Origin: Earliella scabrosa
Taxonomy: Eukaryota; Basidiomycota; Agaricomycetes; Polyporales; Polyporaceae
Reading direction: 5' to 3'
DNA length: 64,000 nucleotides
NCBI GenBank assembly: GCA_022605405.1
Contig: JABYQQ010000024.1
Coordinates: forward strand, 372,001 to 436,000
Each line of letters starts with the position of its first letter. The stretch's first letter is position 1. Shown in pieces: positions 23,063 to 34,172 of this stretch. The notes under the pieces are model-generated. The model searched no databases. It saw nothing but the letters and a program-made list of their open reading frames with translations, and was not told the origin of the DNA. Both the position numbers and the translations under genes were made by a program.

Positions 23063-24308
23063 GGAGAGACATGGAGAAGACACATCCTCAGCGAGCGTCG
23101 ACTCGGGGCGACCTCGGGAAGCGAGGCCATACGTCAGCGCCAGTTGATCATCCTTCCCACGTGGCCAACCCTGGCCAACCGCTTCGAGTGCCTTGCGGCC
23201 CGTCCTTGGCCCGTCCGTTCCTACGTCTTCAACTTCAACTTCAAGAGCTCTTCTCCTGGCATCGTCCCTGCTGAACAGGCCGACTGACCCTAATCCATGC
23301 GAAGTTGGATCACTGTGAAAATCTAGGTTCAACACAAACCCCTCGCACGTCCATGCTGACACATGGACGGTCTTGGTATGAGACTAGTGAAAATCAACTA
23401 GTCGGTGTAAGTCCTATTCCAAAGACCAGCGTATACGTACCTAAGGCTACACGGCCCCCGAGCTGCGTCAAAGTTCGTTGCGTAAGCTAACGACTGTCTA
23501 GAACATATCTATGAAACAGCGCCAGGAAGGAGTCCTTAGCGACGAATGAAGCTTGAAGTCTTCAGCCTGGCCCGGCGCTGTGATCTGTATGGAGCCGCTG
23601 CAGTCTCAGATTGTCTAGCTATCTGAGATCTGATGGCGGCGCACTTCACGCCTGCAATCGGTATTGCATTTCCGCTCTTTTCGTGCAGCTCCCTATAGAG
23701 GCTAGAGCTCCCTGCCTCCCATGGGGCCTGGGCGATGCAAGCGACTACATATTCAGCATCGCTGTGCAGCCCGCCACAACGTCGAGTTTCTACCCCACTC
23801 ATGATCGGTGGCTCCGGCTGTCTTCAGCGGCGCGCATACGTGCGGAGATCCAGCTCATGGTTGAAGGAGACCGAATTATGCGGACTGGCCAAGGCTTGGT
23901 ATTCTCCGGCACTGGCAGAACGCTGACCAGGGCCCTGAAGCATCCGCACCAAGTACATATAAGTAGTAAGTAAGTCGCTCTACACGATAACGCAATCGGC
24001 GTTGGCAAGGTAAGTATACAGTCGCGGCAGAGCAACCAGCGACCATACTGTTTTTGAACAGCCGTAGCAAGCCGTAGCAACCGACGTCCATCTGGCCCCT
24101 GGGCCTCGGAGTCCGTGTAGCCGACACGGTGTTCAAATGGTGCCGTCCCGGTGCTAGCGTTCTATACATATGACGTCTAGAGACCTAGTTCTGTCCCCCC
24201 TTCTGTCTCTGCCTCCCCCGCTGGACTCGGTCAAGGACGCATCCAATCCTAGGCCCCTGCTCGCGACCCGTGTATATTTTGTCGTCGAAACAGGAACTGT
24301 GGCCCAAG
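23063..24308. other. Divergent intergenic region, no gene seen
   Basis: About 1.2 kb lies between the divergent starts of the ERCC1-like gene (minus) and the DUF6534-type gene (plus). Short frames occur on both strands (for example 23536-23802 minus and 23611-23973 plus) without family motifs or splice partners. Promoters of both genes are expected here. Confidence 0.4.
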
Positions 24309-26406
24309 ATGTCTGACGCGGTTCAAGTCGTGGCTGCTCCCGACCTTACGATCGGCGCGATGCTGTTGGGGTGCATATTTGGGGCGATGTGAGTTACTCT
24401 GTGCTACGATTCTACGTCGGCCGTCTACAGTCAGTGCTAACCCTCGCGCAACGTCCTAAGGTCGTACGGCTTTATCACAGCTCAAGGATATATGTACTAT
24501 GGGCGGAGCGTGAAGGAGCCATTGGCAACGCGTCTTTATGTACGTTCTGTCATATCCCCACGTCATCTCAGTTGACCGTACGTATGTCCGATACCAGGTC
24601 TTCATCTCATGGTATGTGCTCTCTTGGCTGACACTATCAACGACGTATCCACTGATTCCCGCGCACAGGGCCCTCGACTCGGTAAACACGGCACTACTAG
24701 TCCATTCGCAGTATCACTACTTCTTGAACAACTATGGGAATCCTGAAGCGTTCAAGACGCCGGTGTGGTGCGTGTCTCTCGTCTCGCCTCAGACCGACTG
24801 AGTGCTCATGGGTGTACTCAGGAGCTTGGTGGTACGTATTCAGCAGCCGGTATCGAATGCATTGTATCCCTGACCTTGAGCTTAATGAAGTCTATGGTGC
24901 TCGTGACCGTACGTGATCCTCGTGTCTTTCTTTGCATGCGTCTTACCGGGGACGGCCGCAGGCTGTCATTGCGTTTATGGTGCGGGGGTAAGTGGGTCTC
25001 TACTTGATTAATCCCTCGTCACCCTTATACCTCCTCCGGTAGCATCTTCATCAAGAGTGTGTGGCAAAGTAAGTGATCCCATTGCACTTTACTACAGTGG
25101 TGAACCTCTTGCGTACAGTGAGCTACGAGCATCCAATCCCAACGGGCATTCTGGTGCGCCATTCACTCCCATCTGAATGCAGGACGACAATTGATTCGTG
25201 TCGGACGATAGGGTGCCCTCTCATTATCGAACCTTGGTACCCATCTTCCCTTTCTATCGGTTCATGGCCGACGGCTGACCTCGCATACACGACATCCGCA
25301 GCATGCGGGATCTGTAAGCCAATCACTGCTATGCAGCGTCACCGCAATCGTCTTATTCCCTCCACCACAGTGGCGACGATCAAGATGCTCAAGATCACGG
25401 AGGGCCACTACCGAAGCATCCAGGTATCGTTCACCTTATCACGCGGTTCCAACATCTGCTCTAATGCAGCATATTGAATGAAGGTCTACATCTACCTCAA
25501 CTTCGCGTCGGCGATCCTGGCGGATGGATGCATGGCTGCGACTCTGCTCTACTATTTGAATGGCCACAAAGCTGGGACTTATAGGTGCGTTACCGTCTGA
25601 AACTGCGGCTACTACTTTCAACTCTCAAGCTGACTTCCCGTCCAGGACCAAAACATGGATCAACAAGCTGCAACTATACGTTGTAGGAACAGGTATGTTA
25701 CATGTACGTCATGTACGTCCATGCGCTCAAAGGAAACGTTCCAGGAATACTGGCCATGTGGGTATCTAATCTCCAATATGACTGCGGACAAGACTAACCT
25801 TCATGGCTCGGTATCTGAAGTCTTCTCGCTTTGGTTGCGCTAGTATTGGTGAGTTACCTGTCCCCCTCTCCTCGCAAGCAGACTGCAGTTCTGACCAACC
25901 GTCTCCCTCATAGTTCGCAGCCATGCCCGACAAGGTCGTCTTCCTCTTGCCGTTCATGCTCTGGAGCAAGTGTGCGTGTCTCTCTTCTCCCTTGTCTGTC
26001 CAGCGCAATCGGCCTGCGGTGCTTATCACAGCGACAGTCTACGCGAACGCGATGTACTCCTCGCTCAACGCGCGCAAGAACAAGGTCCCGCGCGAGATCC
26101 TGGCCGTCAACCTCTCCACCGACTCTCCCCCTGGGGCCCGCTTCACCATGCACGAGTCTGGCACGGAGCACGCGCACTCTGGTCAGGTATGCAGAGTCCC
26201 CTTGCATGATTCGATAACCTGGGCGATGACTGAAGGAAACCCTGCGCCCATATCTAGCACGTCACAAGCCAGCAAGTGACCCTACCGAGGGTGGGAGAGA
26301 TCAGTGTCGACCACGATGTCAAGTAAGTGGCTCTTACATCGCGTTGTCGAACGTGGGTATTGACATGGACTACAGGTCCGGCTTTACGCTAGGAAAGGCG
26401 TTCTGA
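24309..26406 (+). CDS. Seven-helix membrane protein, DUF6534 type
   Basis: About 18 exons, including 24309-24388, 24461-24539, 24598-24611, 24669-24767, 24962-24987, 25043-25068, 25371-25423, 25484-25584, 25646-25692, 25745-25757, 25821-25848, 25914-25971, 26032-26186, 26258-26322 and 26376-26406. Phases match throughout (365 residues in my model). Hydrophobic segments and the late motif VYANAMYSSLNARKNK fit the basidiomycete-specific DUF6534 family: seven helices, then an NARK-like sequence and a cytoplasmic tail. Function is unknown; a receptor-like role is only a topology guess. Exons at 24822-24831, 24891-24908 and 25119-25313 are less certain; the last is open but poorly hydrophobic and may contain a missed intron. 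Confidence 0.75.
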
Positions 26407-26790
26407 GGTTGAGTAATCACGCCAGATCACATAGACATAGACTACGTTCATCGCGTCTGCACGCTCGTCCAGTCGTGCGTGTATGGCACGGTTGTCGCAT
26501 ATTGTAATTCTCCGCACTAATGCACCCTCCTTCCTATGGTCCGTGTTGTCGCGCGCGCTCAAACGAGTGGTATGCGGTTGCGAATGGTAATCGAGGGTCA
26601 GGGGTCCCGACGGCGTTGTAGGCGAACGCCGCACTTCTGGGAGCCCGATAAGCTAGCGATACAGTGGTACAGCGGAACCGTGTCCGACATCGTACAAATA
26701 ATCTTGTCTTCTTGCTCTCTCTCCTTCATCTAAGACCTGCCCCTTCTCCCACACCCGAGTCCCGACCGCTCCACCAGTACTGTCAACACG
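26407..26790. terminator. Convergent 3' flanks
   Basis: A gap of 384 bp separates the stops of the two convergent seven-helix genes. It should hold both transcript ends. No specific polyadenylation signal could be assigned and no coding exon is seen. Confidence 0.35.
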
Positions 26791-28499
26791 CTAATGGAGC
26801 CTCGTGCCGAGCTGCTGGCACTGCCGCTCGATCGAGTACAGCTCCAAGTCGAACGAGTCGTCGCGCCCGCCGCACTCCTCGTCCTCGGAGCGCGAGAAGT
26901 ACGGGATCCCGAGCGAGATCTGCTGCGACGGCGGGAGGGGCGGGTCGTCCCACGACAGGTCGCTGTCGCCCAGCCGGGCGGCGGCGTACGCCTTCAGATT
27001 GAGGACGAGGCGGGAGCCGGCGATGTTGACCATCGCGAGTGCGAAGCTGTGGATATGGCGGAGGAGAAGCAAGCGAGATCAGTCTGGGATTGAATAAGGG
27101 AGAGGAGCAGGTGGGATGCGTACTATCGTGCAAGGCCGAGGAGCGTGGGCGGGGCAAGTGCCCACACCATGAGGGAGAATAGGGAACAAACTGAAGATCA
27201 GGGGGCGGTCAGGACGTAGTCTTTGCACCGAACGCCTTGGCGGGATACGTACGAAGAACAGCAAGGAAATACAACATGCCTATAGTCACTTGTCAGACCC
27301 AATCTGTGTAGACGTAGGACGAGAGTTCACGTACCATCGCGGTAGAGCAGGAGGGAGAGAGAGGTCAGTGAATGGCGCTGCCCTTGGTTGAGCATCGCCT
27401 TGATCGTGAGTCCAAAAATGAGTGTCTCGAAAACGACGCTGTCATACCAAGCGATGAGCCATTAGACGTATACGACCGAGACGCACGCGTCGGACTCACC
27501 TAGGTAGCCAGATGGACCAAATGTAGTGCGGTGCCTACCCTCCGAAGTCAGCTTGATCACGAATTCCTGCCAAATCCTACACGTACACTAGCAACGCAAG
27601 CGTGATGGAATGGACGTAGGTTGGCTGCGATCCATGTGTCAGCATTGAGAGTAGCAATGGTGGGGGCTATTGTTGCCAGTGACTCACGAATGATGGGTAT
27701 AAGTGCAACGGTACTGATCCCAGCAGAGATGGCGAAGTTCAGAAAGCCTGCAATCCACAGAAGTCTGCATATCCAGCGTTGGCCGTTGTAGATGGCGTAG
27801 ACTCTCCACGCAACGATTGCTAGCATACACACCGGGCGCTTAGTAGGCTGCGTTTTACGTGATGACTTGGTGGGATGCTTACCGTGGATAGAGATGTAAG
27901 ATGCAATCGTGAGGTAGCTCTGTACGACCGTCCAAACTTGACAGAACTATGCGTTGCGCAACGTGTGAGACATAGTCACGCCCTTTTGTAGGAGGTGCTT
28001 CGTACCGCAACAGAATCCGCAGCGAAGCCAAAAGTCTCTATCAGGGACGGTGGATGTTGAGAAGATGATGGGATGAGCAGATGATGAGGCACTCACCATA
28101 GATGTCGAGTGCCAACATGATGGGTCTGCGATTGCATCATCGGTAACCTTCTCGACGAAACACTAAGTACTTTGACTTACATGCAGTAGCGGTTCTGTGC
28201 GCGCCGTCAGCGGTGCGCGCTACTACACGACAAGTGAACGTTTGAACTCACAAGCAGGAATATGATGGAGACGACGCCCTTCCTGGCGCGCCAAATCAAA
28301 TTAATCTAGGGAAGGAGTGTTGGAAGCTGCCAATGTGGTGGGCGTGTACCGCATACCTCGTCGATGAACTGATGATGAAGCTTAAGGTGAGCAAGGGGGA
28401 TGGGTCAGGTTCAAGTGGACGCACCGTGACAAAGTGGTCGTAAAGGAGGGCCGTGAAACCCACGACTGCGGGACGGAATTGCATGTTCAATGCCTCCAT
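26791..28499 (-). CDS. Seven-helix membrane protein, DUF6533 type
   Basis: Fourteen exons: 28499-28425, 28368-28357 (12 nt), 28305-28252, 28194-28181 (14 nt), 28125-28097, 28037-28006, 27946-27883, 27819-27688, 27624-27587, 27534-27500, 27438-27335, 27279-27253, 27190-27124 and 27046-26791. They sum to 312 residues with no phase conflict. The N-terminal block LLYDHFVTFIDEINLIWRAR and the following FLLNRYC are the hallmark of DUF6533. Later segments IVAWRVYAIYNG and IWSIWLPSVVFETLIFGLT match the helices of this family. The last 70 residues are hydrophilic with an acidic cluster. Function is unknown. The family is greatly expanded in Agaricomycetes. It is convergent with the DUF6534-type gene. 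Confidence 0.85.
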
Positions 28500-29541
28500 A
28501 CGTTAAAGACGAACTCGAGGTGGTGAACTCACGGGTCATGACGCTATCCAAGTGAGAGGCGTCAGGGTGCGCAACGAAACAAGGGGAGATACGACATACT
28601 TTACTGCCGATCCATGGGCAAAGAGCGTCTCTAGCGGAACGTTGAAGGGTATGTCATCGAGCGCGCTCGTCGTGTTGGTAGCGGTGGCGAACATAACGCC
28701 AGCATCAGCAAACAGTCATGGACCGGGGCTCTAGGTGCCCAACGGCGAGGGCAGGGAAACCAGCTGCAGCGCAGGGGGGTATGTGGAGGAGGGAATACGG
28801 GACTGATGCCCGCGTCTGGCATTGCTTTTATTGTGTGAGGCCATGCAACGGTTAGCACGGCTTATCATGAGCATGGGGACGGAAGTGGATGGCGGTGCCG
28901 ATGTTCGAGACGGTTGATCTCGTCAAATCTTCGATGGGGATTCCATTCGAAGCTCAACGCGCTCACAGCCCGGTGGGACTAGGATAGATCAGGAAGTGTG
29001 AACAAATGCTGTCCAGATGCGGAAGCAAAATAAGACGGTGGATGCACACGTTCCCCAGCCCAGGTCCGGCTGCTGAGTCCGCGAGGCTCATGCGCACGCT
29101 GATGCGATGGTGCAGCCTGACATAAGAGGATTAGCGTCTCCGCTCACTATACCTCCGTCAATTTTAGCTAGACCTCGAGGACGCACCTTGGGGCACTTCG
29201 CACCACACCGGGACGAAGGTTGAACAAAAGGATCCGGGAGATACTTCTCGCGCCGCAGCGGTGGCAGATTTGGGTCTCAACGTCGTCTTTGAGGCGCGGA
29301 ATCGGTCAGGTTGGATTGAAGGATAGAGAAATGCGCCGACATCGCGACGTGTCGCTGCATGCAGGCAGGCAGATATCCACCGCGGCGAACATAGTTGAAC
29401 GGTTCCCATCGCTGTTGCCAGTTGGCCAGTGTTGGCACTGTGTTGGCCGCCGCGACACCGACGGGCGCTCAACTATGGCCAGGGAGGGCAAGAGAGGCGC
29501 CGGGCCACCCAGTCTGCACTGCAGACCATAACACAACAGCG
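28500..29541. other. Divergent intergenic region, no gene seen
   Basis: This lies between the starts of the DUF6533-type gene (minus) and ATG12 (plus). No exon chain is visible. Small frames at 29164-29472 (minus) and 29220-29531 (plus) overlap each other and look like chance translation. Confidence 0.4.
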
Positions 29542-30269
29542 ATGGCCCTCCCGGGCAGTCCAGACCCGCACACCCGCACACTGCCCTCGGCATGGACCTC
29601 GCTCGACGGTGGACGCGTCATGCAGGAGGCGCAGGACGCTCTTGAGGCGTACAAGAAGAAGGATGGGAACAAAGGTGCGTCTGTCACGGACTCGAGTCCA
29701 TCTGCAGGTCGCTGATGCTATATAATGCCTCGGTCATCTCATCTTTTTCCCCCTCCGTCAAATCCCACATGGACCTGTCATACAAATATGTGACGGTCAT
29801 GTCTGGCTTGTCGCGACAGTCGTCGTACGGTTCAAGGCGGTGGGGAACGCCCCGATTATGAAGCAGAACTTCTACAAGATCACCGCCTCGAACAGGTTCC
29901 AAGCCGTCATCCAATTCTTGCGCAAGGAGCTTGGATGGAAGCAGGGTGACCCCTTGGTGAGTCGATGCTCTCTCCGGCTTTCTGGACACCTACCACGCGG
30001 TGCAGCAAGTCTAACATCGCCCGCGCCGCCTCCCAGTTTACATACATCAACCTCGCCTTCTCTCCGGCCCCTGATGACACAGTAGCGAATCTGTTCAAGG
30101 TGCGTGTTATGCTCTACTGTTTGCGCCAACCGATGTTGAGAGATACTGCAGTCATTTTCCACCGAAGGCCATCTAATAGTGAACTATAGGTGCGTGCGGA
30201 ACTCAGCTACCACTGCCGCACTTCATCTGACGCATCATTTGTTCCAGTACAACAGCAGCGTGGGGCTAG
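29542..30269 (+). CDS. ATG12: Ubiquitin-like autophagy protein Atg12
   Basis: Five exons: 29542-29674, 29820-29956, 30037-30099, 30152-30189 and 30248-30269, giving 130 residues. The ubiquitin-like fold is clear: [20 protein letters not shown], then [27 protein letters not shown] and HLIVNYSTTAAWG. The protein ends in Gly after Trp, the exposed C-terminal glycine that Atg7 and Atg10 activate and join to Atg5. The Atg12-Atg5 conjugate promotes Atg8 lipidation on autophagosomes. The last exon is only 22 nt, yet it encodes the functionally essential terminus. Intron 4 is 58 nt and phase 2. Confidence 0.95.
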
Positions 30270-31595
30270 TAGTCTCAGCCTATCCCCCTGCATCTCTCGC
30301 ATCCGTATCGTACAGTCGCCGCTATCATCATGTCTCGGGACCACTTGTGTAACATGGATAATGCCTGTATCAACATTCTTGGTCTGTGCCACGCCAGCGT
30401 CGATGTGAAGTCTAACTATCACAGCTTAGCCCCTGCGCACGCCTGCAGTATACAAGACTAGAACGCGCGAGATGGACGGACACCGGTTTCTGTTGTCCAA
30501 ACACAGTACTTCAATACGATATCCGGCTGCCCGGCACGCGGTTATTCGTGAACTCGGCACGGTACACTGACTACTGGTACTCGGGCGGGGAAGGGCCGCA
30601 CTTGCAGAGCTTGTGCAGATCGGGGTGCGTGGTATATTCAGGTCCCACGTATAGTCATTACCCAGTCTCAACAGTCTCCTCGATGGGCGATGGTCTCTAT
30701 GCCCCTCGCCCGCGTATACCGTGTACACTAAGAGAACCACGGATGCACCACAATGTTCATGATACATCACTGTCGTCATGCTTGGGCACGCTGTGTGCGC
30801 ATCTGACAGTCTGGTCTTCTAGCCTCTTGACAAATGGGCGTTCGTTGCAGTGGTCCGTCGTACCTGACGTTTCTGCCGAGGATCGTCGAAGCCTGTGCCA
30901 GGCATCGCTAGACCTCCTACGCATATGACTACGCCCCCATATCCACTTCCTATGTATGGCCGTCTTCACATTAGGCCGTCCCATTCGAAGCACCGATTCA
31001 GCTAAATCGTGGTCTGAATACGTATGTTTGCGATCCTTATGCCGCGGCTGACCTTGGTAGTGTGCCTTGCAGCTCGGCACCTCGGAACCTGACGGTCATG
31101 GACCTTATGATCCAACTAGGCTTCGCGATAGTGTCGCCCTCCTTGTGCTACCGTCCTAGAAGAGTACCCTCAACCACAACAATGACTAATAGTCCGACTG
31201 AGACGTTGATTGGGTTCCAGGGTCATTGGCATGCACCGAACGTGTGTTCGTCCCTTCCCACCGGAACGATGAGCATCGACTGACCGGTCTTCGCAGGTCC
31301 TACTTGTGATCAGCAAGGCCGACCACCACGATGCACTACGAGTCAACCCATGACTACAGTTTAGTTCAATCTCTCCGGGATGGCATCGGGATAGCGAGAA
31401 ATGCTTCCATGCCTGTCAAACCTTCCATGTCTCACCCCATGCGCCATTGAATCTGGGGTCAAAGCGACGCCCGCCAGACCGGTGGCATCCGACACAGCTG
31501 CATGTTGCGCGTGTATAAAGGTTCGCGCTCTCAAAAGCTTTTCATCAGCGGGTAACAACTCATACCTCTCCTTCTGCTATCCTGAGATCCACACA
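30270..31595. promoter_or_regulatory. Intergenic with promoter of the first amine oxidase gene
   Basis: No coding exon was found in 1.3 kb. TATAAA at 31514-31519 lies 77-82 bp before the oxidase ATG at 31596. Open frames at 30426-30779 and 30548-30928 lie on opposite strands and lack motifs. Confidence 0.45.
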
Positions 31596-33785
31596 ATGAC
31601 AACGCTTGACGCATCGACTCCTTCCGTTCACAATGACCTCTTTGCCCACTATGGACGACAGATCATCGCTTCCTTCATCAACGACACTCTCCGAGCTAGC
31701 CCTGCCTCTCACATTGTCCAGAACGCTGCACAAATCGCCCACCTGCAATCTCCAACCCAATGTGCTCCCCCGCGCGACCCTGTAGGCATCCTAGGCGCTG
31801 GTCAGTCCGGTCTCCACACGACCCGCAGGATGCTAACGTACCTTCTTACATAGGGGCGACGGGTCTGTACACCGCGCTCATCCTGATCGATCTTCAAATC
31901 CCGTTCAAAGTCATCGAGGCCCGCGACCGGGTTGGAGGCCGTCTGTTTACCTACACATTCAAGAACGACACCGGGAAGCCATACAACTACTATGACGTCG
32001 GCGCGATGCGCTTCCCCGAGCACATATCCATGAGACGCCTCTTCCACCTCTTCAACTACCCACCCCTCAATAAGGGCGACCTCCAGCTCCGCAAGAAGCT
32101 AGAGCCCTACTACTTCCACGACGAGAACGGGAACGACCTCCGGTCATACAACGGAGAGACGCTGAGGGCCTCGGACGTGACGTCGACTGCCTTCCAGCCG
32201 CGAGCAGTCATCCGCGATGTGAACCCCGATCCCTACATCGCAGCCGGAACGAGCGAGATTACGGAGGATGTCATCAAGCCCTTCGCGCGGCGCCTCTACT
32301 ACGACCTGGAGCACAACACCAACACCGGGTGGGAGTACCTCAGGGGGTTCGATCACTGCTCTACTCGCGCCTACATGAGCATCCTTTACCGTCCGAGCGA
32401 GGAGCTGATGAACAAGTTCGATGTGCCCGATCGACCTCTCACTACAGACGTCGTCAATTGGGTCGAGACCTTCGATACCTCGACCGGCTCCTACGACCGC
32501 GCTTTCTCGGAGACTGTGCTCGAGGCCATTGCCTTCGGATGGAAGCCATCCACCGATCCTGGCGAGGTCAAATGGTGGTGCATCGAGTGCGTTCAATTCC
32601 TCATGTTCATGTAGCGATTGCGACGGATACCGACCTTTCTTTCCCTTTTCTAGCGGCGGCGCGTACCAGATCGCGGACATTATGCACAAGTATGTCCAGC
32701 GTAAGGTGCCCAACGCCATCACCTTCGACACACGCGTCACCGGCATCAAGACCGTCAAAGACGCCAACCAGAACGTCATTGGGATCGACGTGACAACCGA
32801 CAACCGCTCGATCGAACGCTTCTCATACGTTATCAGTAGCATCCCCCTCCCCGTCCTGCGCACCATCGACCTCACCGGCGCGGACCTCAACCCGATGCAG
32901 TCAAACGCCATCCGCCAGCTTACTTACGGCCCTTCGGTCAAGGTCGGCATGCAGTTCAAATCTGCGTGGTGGACAACCGAGACGAACCGCGCCGGGGTGA
33001 AGCTCAACATCATCGGCGGACAGACGTATTCCGACTCGCCGCTCCGCACGGTCGTCTACCCGTCGTTCGGCGATGTGCAGGAAGGAAAGACGACGACTTT
33101 GATTGCGAGCTACAGCTGGACCGACGATGCGGAGCGATTGGGTGCGCTCGCGACCAACGAGGACTTGAAGTCGGTCCTAGAGGAGCTCGTCCTGCGCGAA
33201 TTGGCGCGGATCCATAACTTCGACATCCAGTTCCTCCGTGGACTTCTCCTCGAGATGCACGCATGGAGCTGGCCGCATGACCCGTGCACGATGGGTACGC
33301 CTCTCTTCGTTCGTGTCTGCTTCTAGTAGCTCATCCAGGCCCCTACAGGCGCATTCGCATTCTTCGGGCCCGGCAAGTTCAACAACGTGTACCAGTCGCT
33401 CACGCGTCCCGCGGGGGGCAAGCGGCTCCACTTCGCGGGTGAGGCGATCAGCACACGGCACGCGTGGGTCGAGGGCGCGCTCGACAGCGCATGGCGCGCC
33501 GTACACGCGCTTCTCCTCACGGAACCGGCTTGGACGCATCTCCTGTGCAAGTTCTACAAAAACTGGGGATATTGCGGCGAGTGGTTCGCGGCTACCAAAC
33601 CCGGCGACAAGGCCCCGCCTGTGCTTGGGGACCCTCGGGGCGGCAGCCCTATCTTCGTCGGTGCGCCGTATGGACAGTGGCACCCGGCGGTGGGGGAGGG
33701 TAAGGATGGGGAGCCCGAGCCTGATGTCAAAGAGCTCCTGAACAGCAGCTTGCTCTTGAAGCATATCTTTCACCCGGCCGAGTAA
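31596..33785 (+). CDS. Flavin amine oxidase (L-amino-acid-oxidase-like), paralogue 1
   Basis: Four exons: 31596-31800, 31854-32586, 32654-33294 and 33349-33785, giving 671 residues. The FAD-binding Rossmann motif spans the first splice junction (VGILGAG then ATGLYTALILIDL), followed by VIEARDRVGGRL. The C-terminal FAD contact is KRLHFAGEAISTRHAWVEGA. This is the amino-oxidase fold of L-amino acid and monoamine oxidases, which give a keto acid, ammonium and hydrogen peroxide. No signal peptide is evident. Two more copies follow on the other strand with the same three intron positions and phases. This copy differs most at the extreme C-terminus (LLLKHIFHPAE). Substrate choice cannot be inferred. 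Confidence 0.92.
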
Positions 33786-34172
33786 AGCTCTATAGCAGGT
33801 GCCTGGATACCAGCTCAGCGCTTGCGATTGCTGCAGTAATTCGTTTGTACAATATTCTACCAAGTACATGTCACCGGGAACATCAGATTATCGCTTCGTA
33901 TCTCTGAGACAGTCCTCGGTGTACTGTCATACGCTCACCGGCCTGGCGATGACTCTGTTCAAGATTTCGTTCTCCGTTGAAGAACGACATAAACGCACCA
34001 CGCTTACCTCAGCTGAGTGATATTGCTTCGTCCAACATGCTTTGCACAGGAGTAGGATGATACGGAGAACTCCACTGCGCTTGGTACGTAGCCGCGATGT
34101 CATTGCAACTGACTCAAGGAAACATTGTACATTCATCGACATTCTGCTCATAGCTGAGTGTTAGTAATCCAC
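33786..34172. terminator. Convergent 3' flanks of oxidase paralogues 1 and 2
   Basis: A gap of 387 bp lies between two stop codons on opposite strands. Nothing coding is seen; transcript ends for both genes are expected here. Confidence 0.35.

Noticed and set aside
31801..33348. Apparent frameshifts in the first amine oxidase gene
   Set aside because: Each break coincides with a 53-67-nt GT-AG intron at the same place as in the two paralogues, so the gene is intact.
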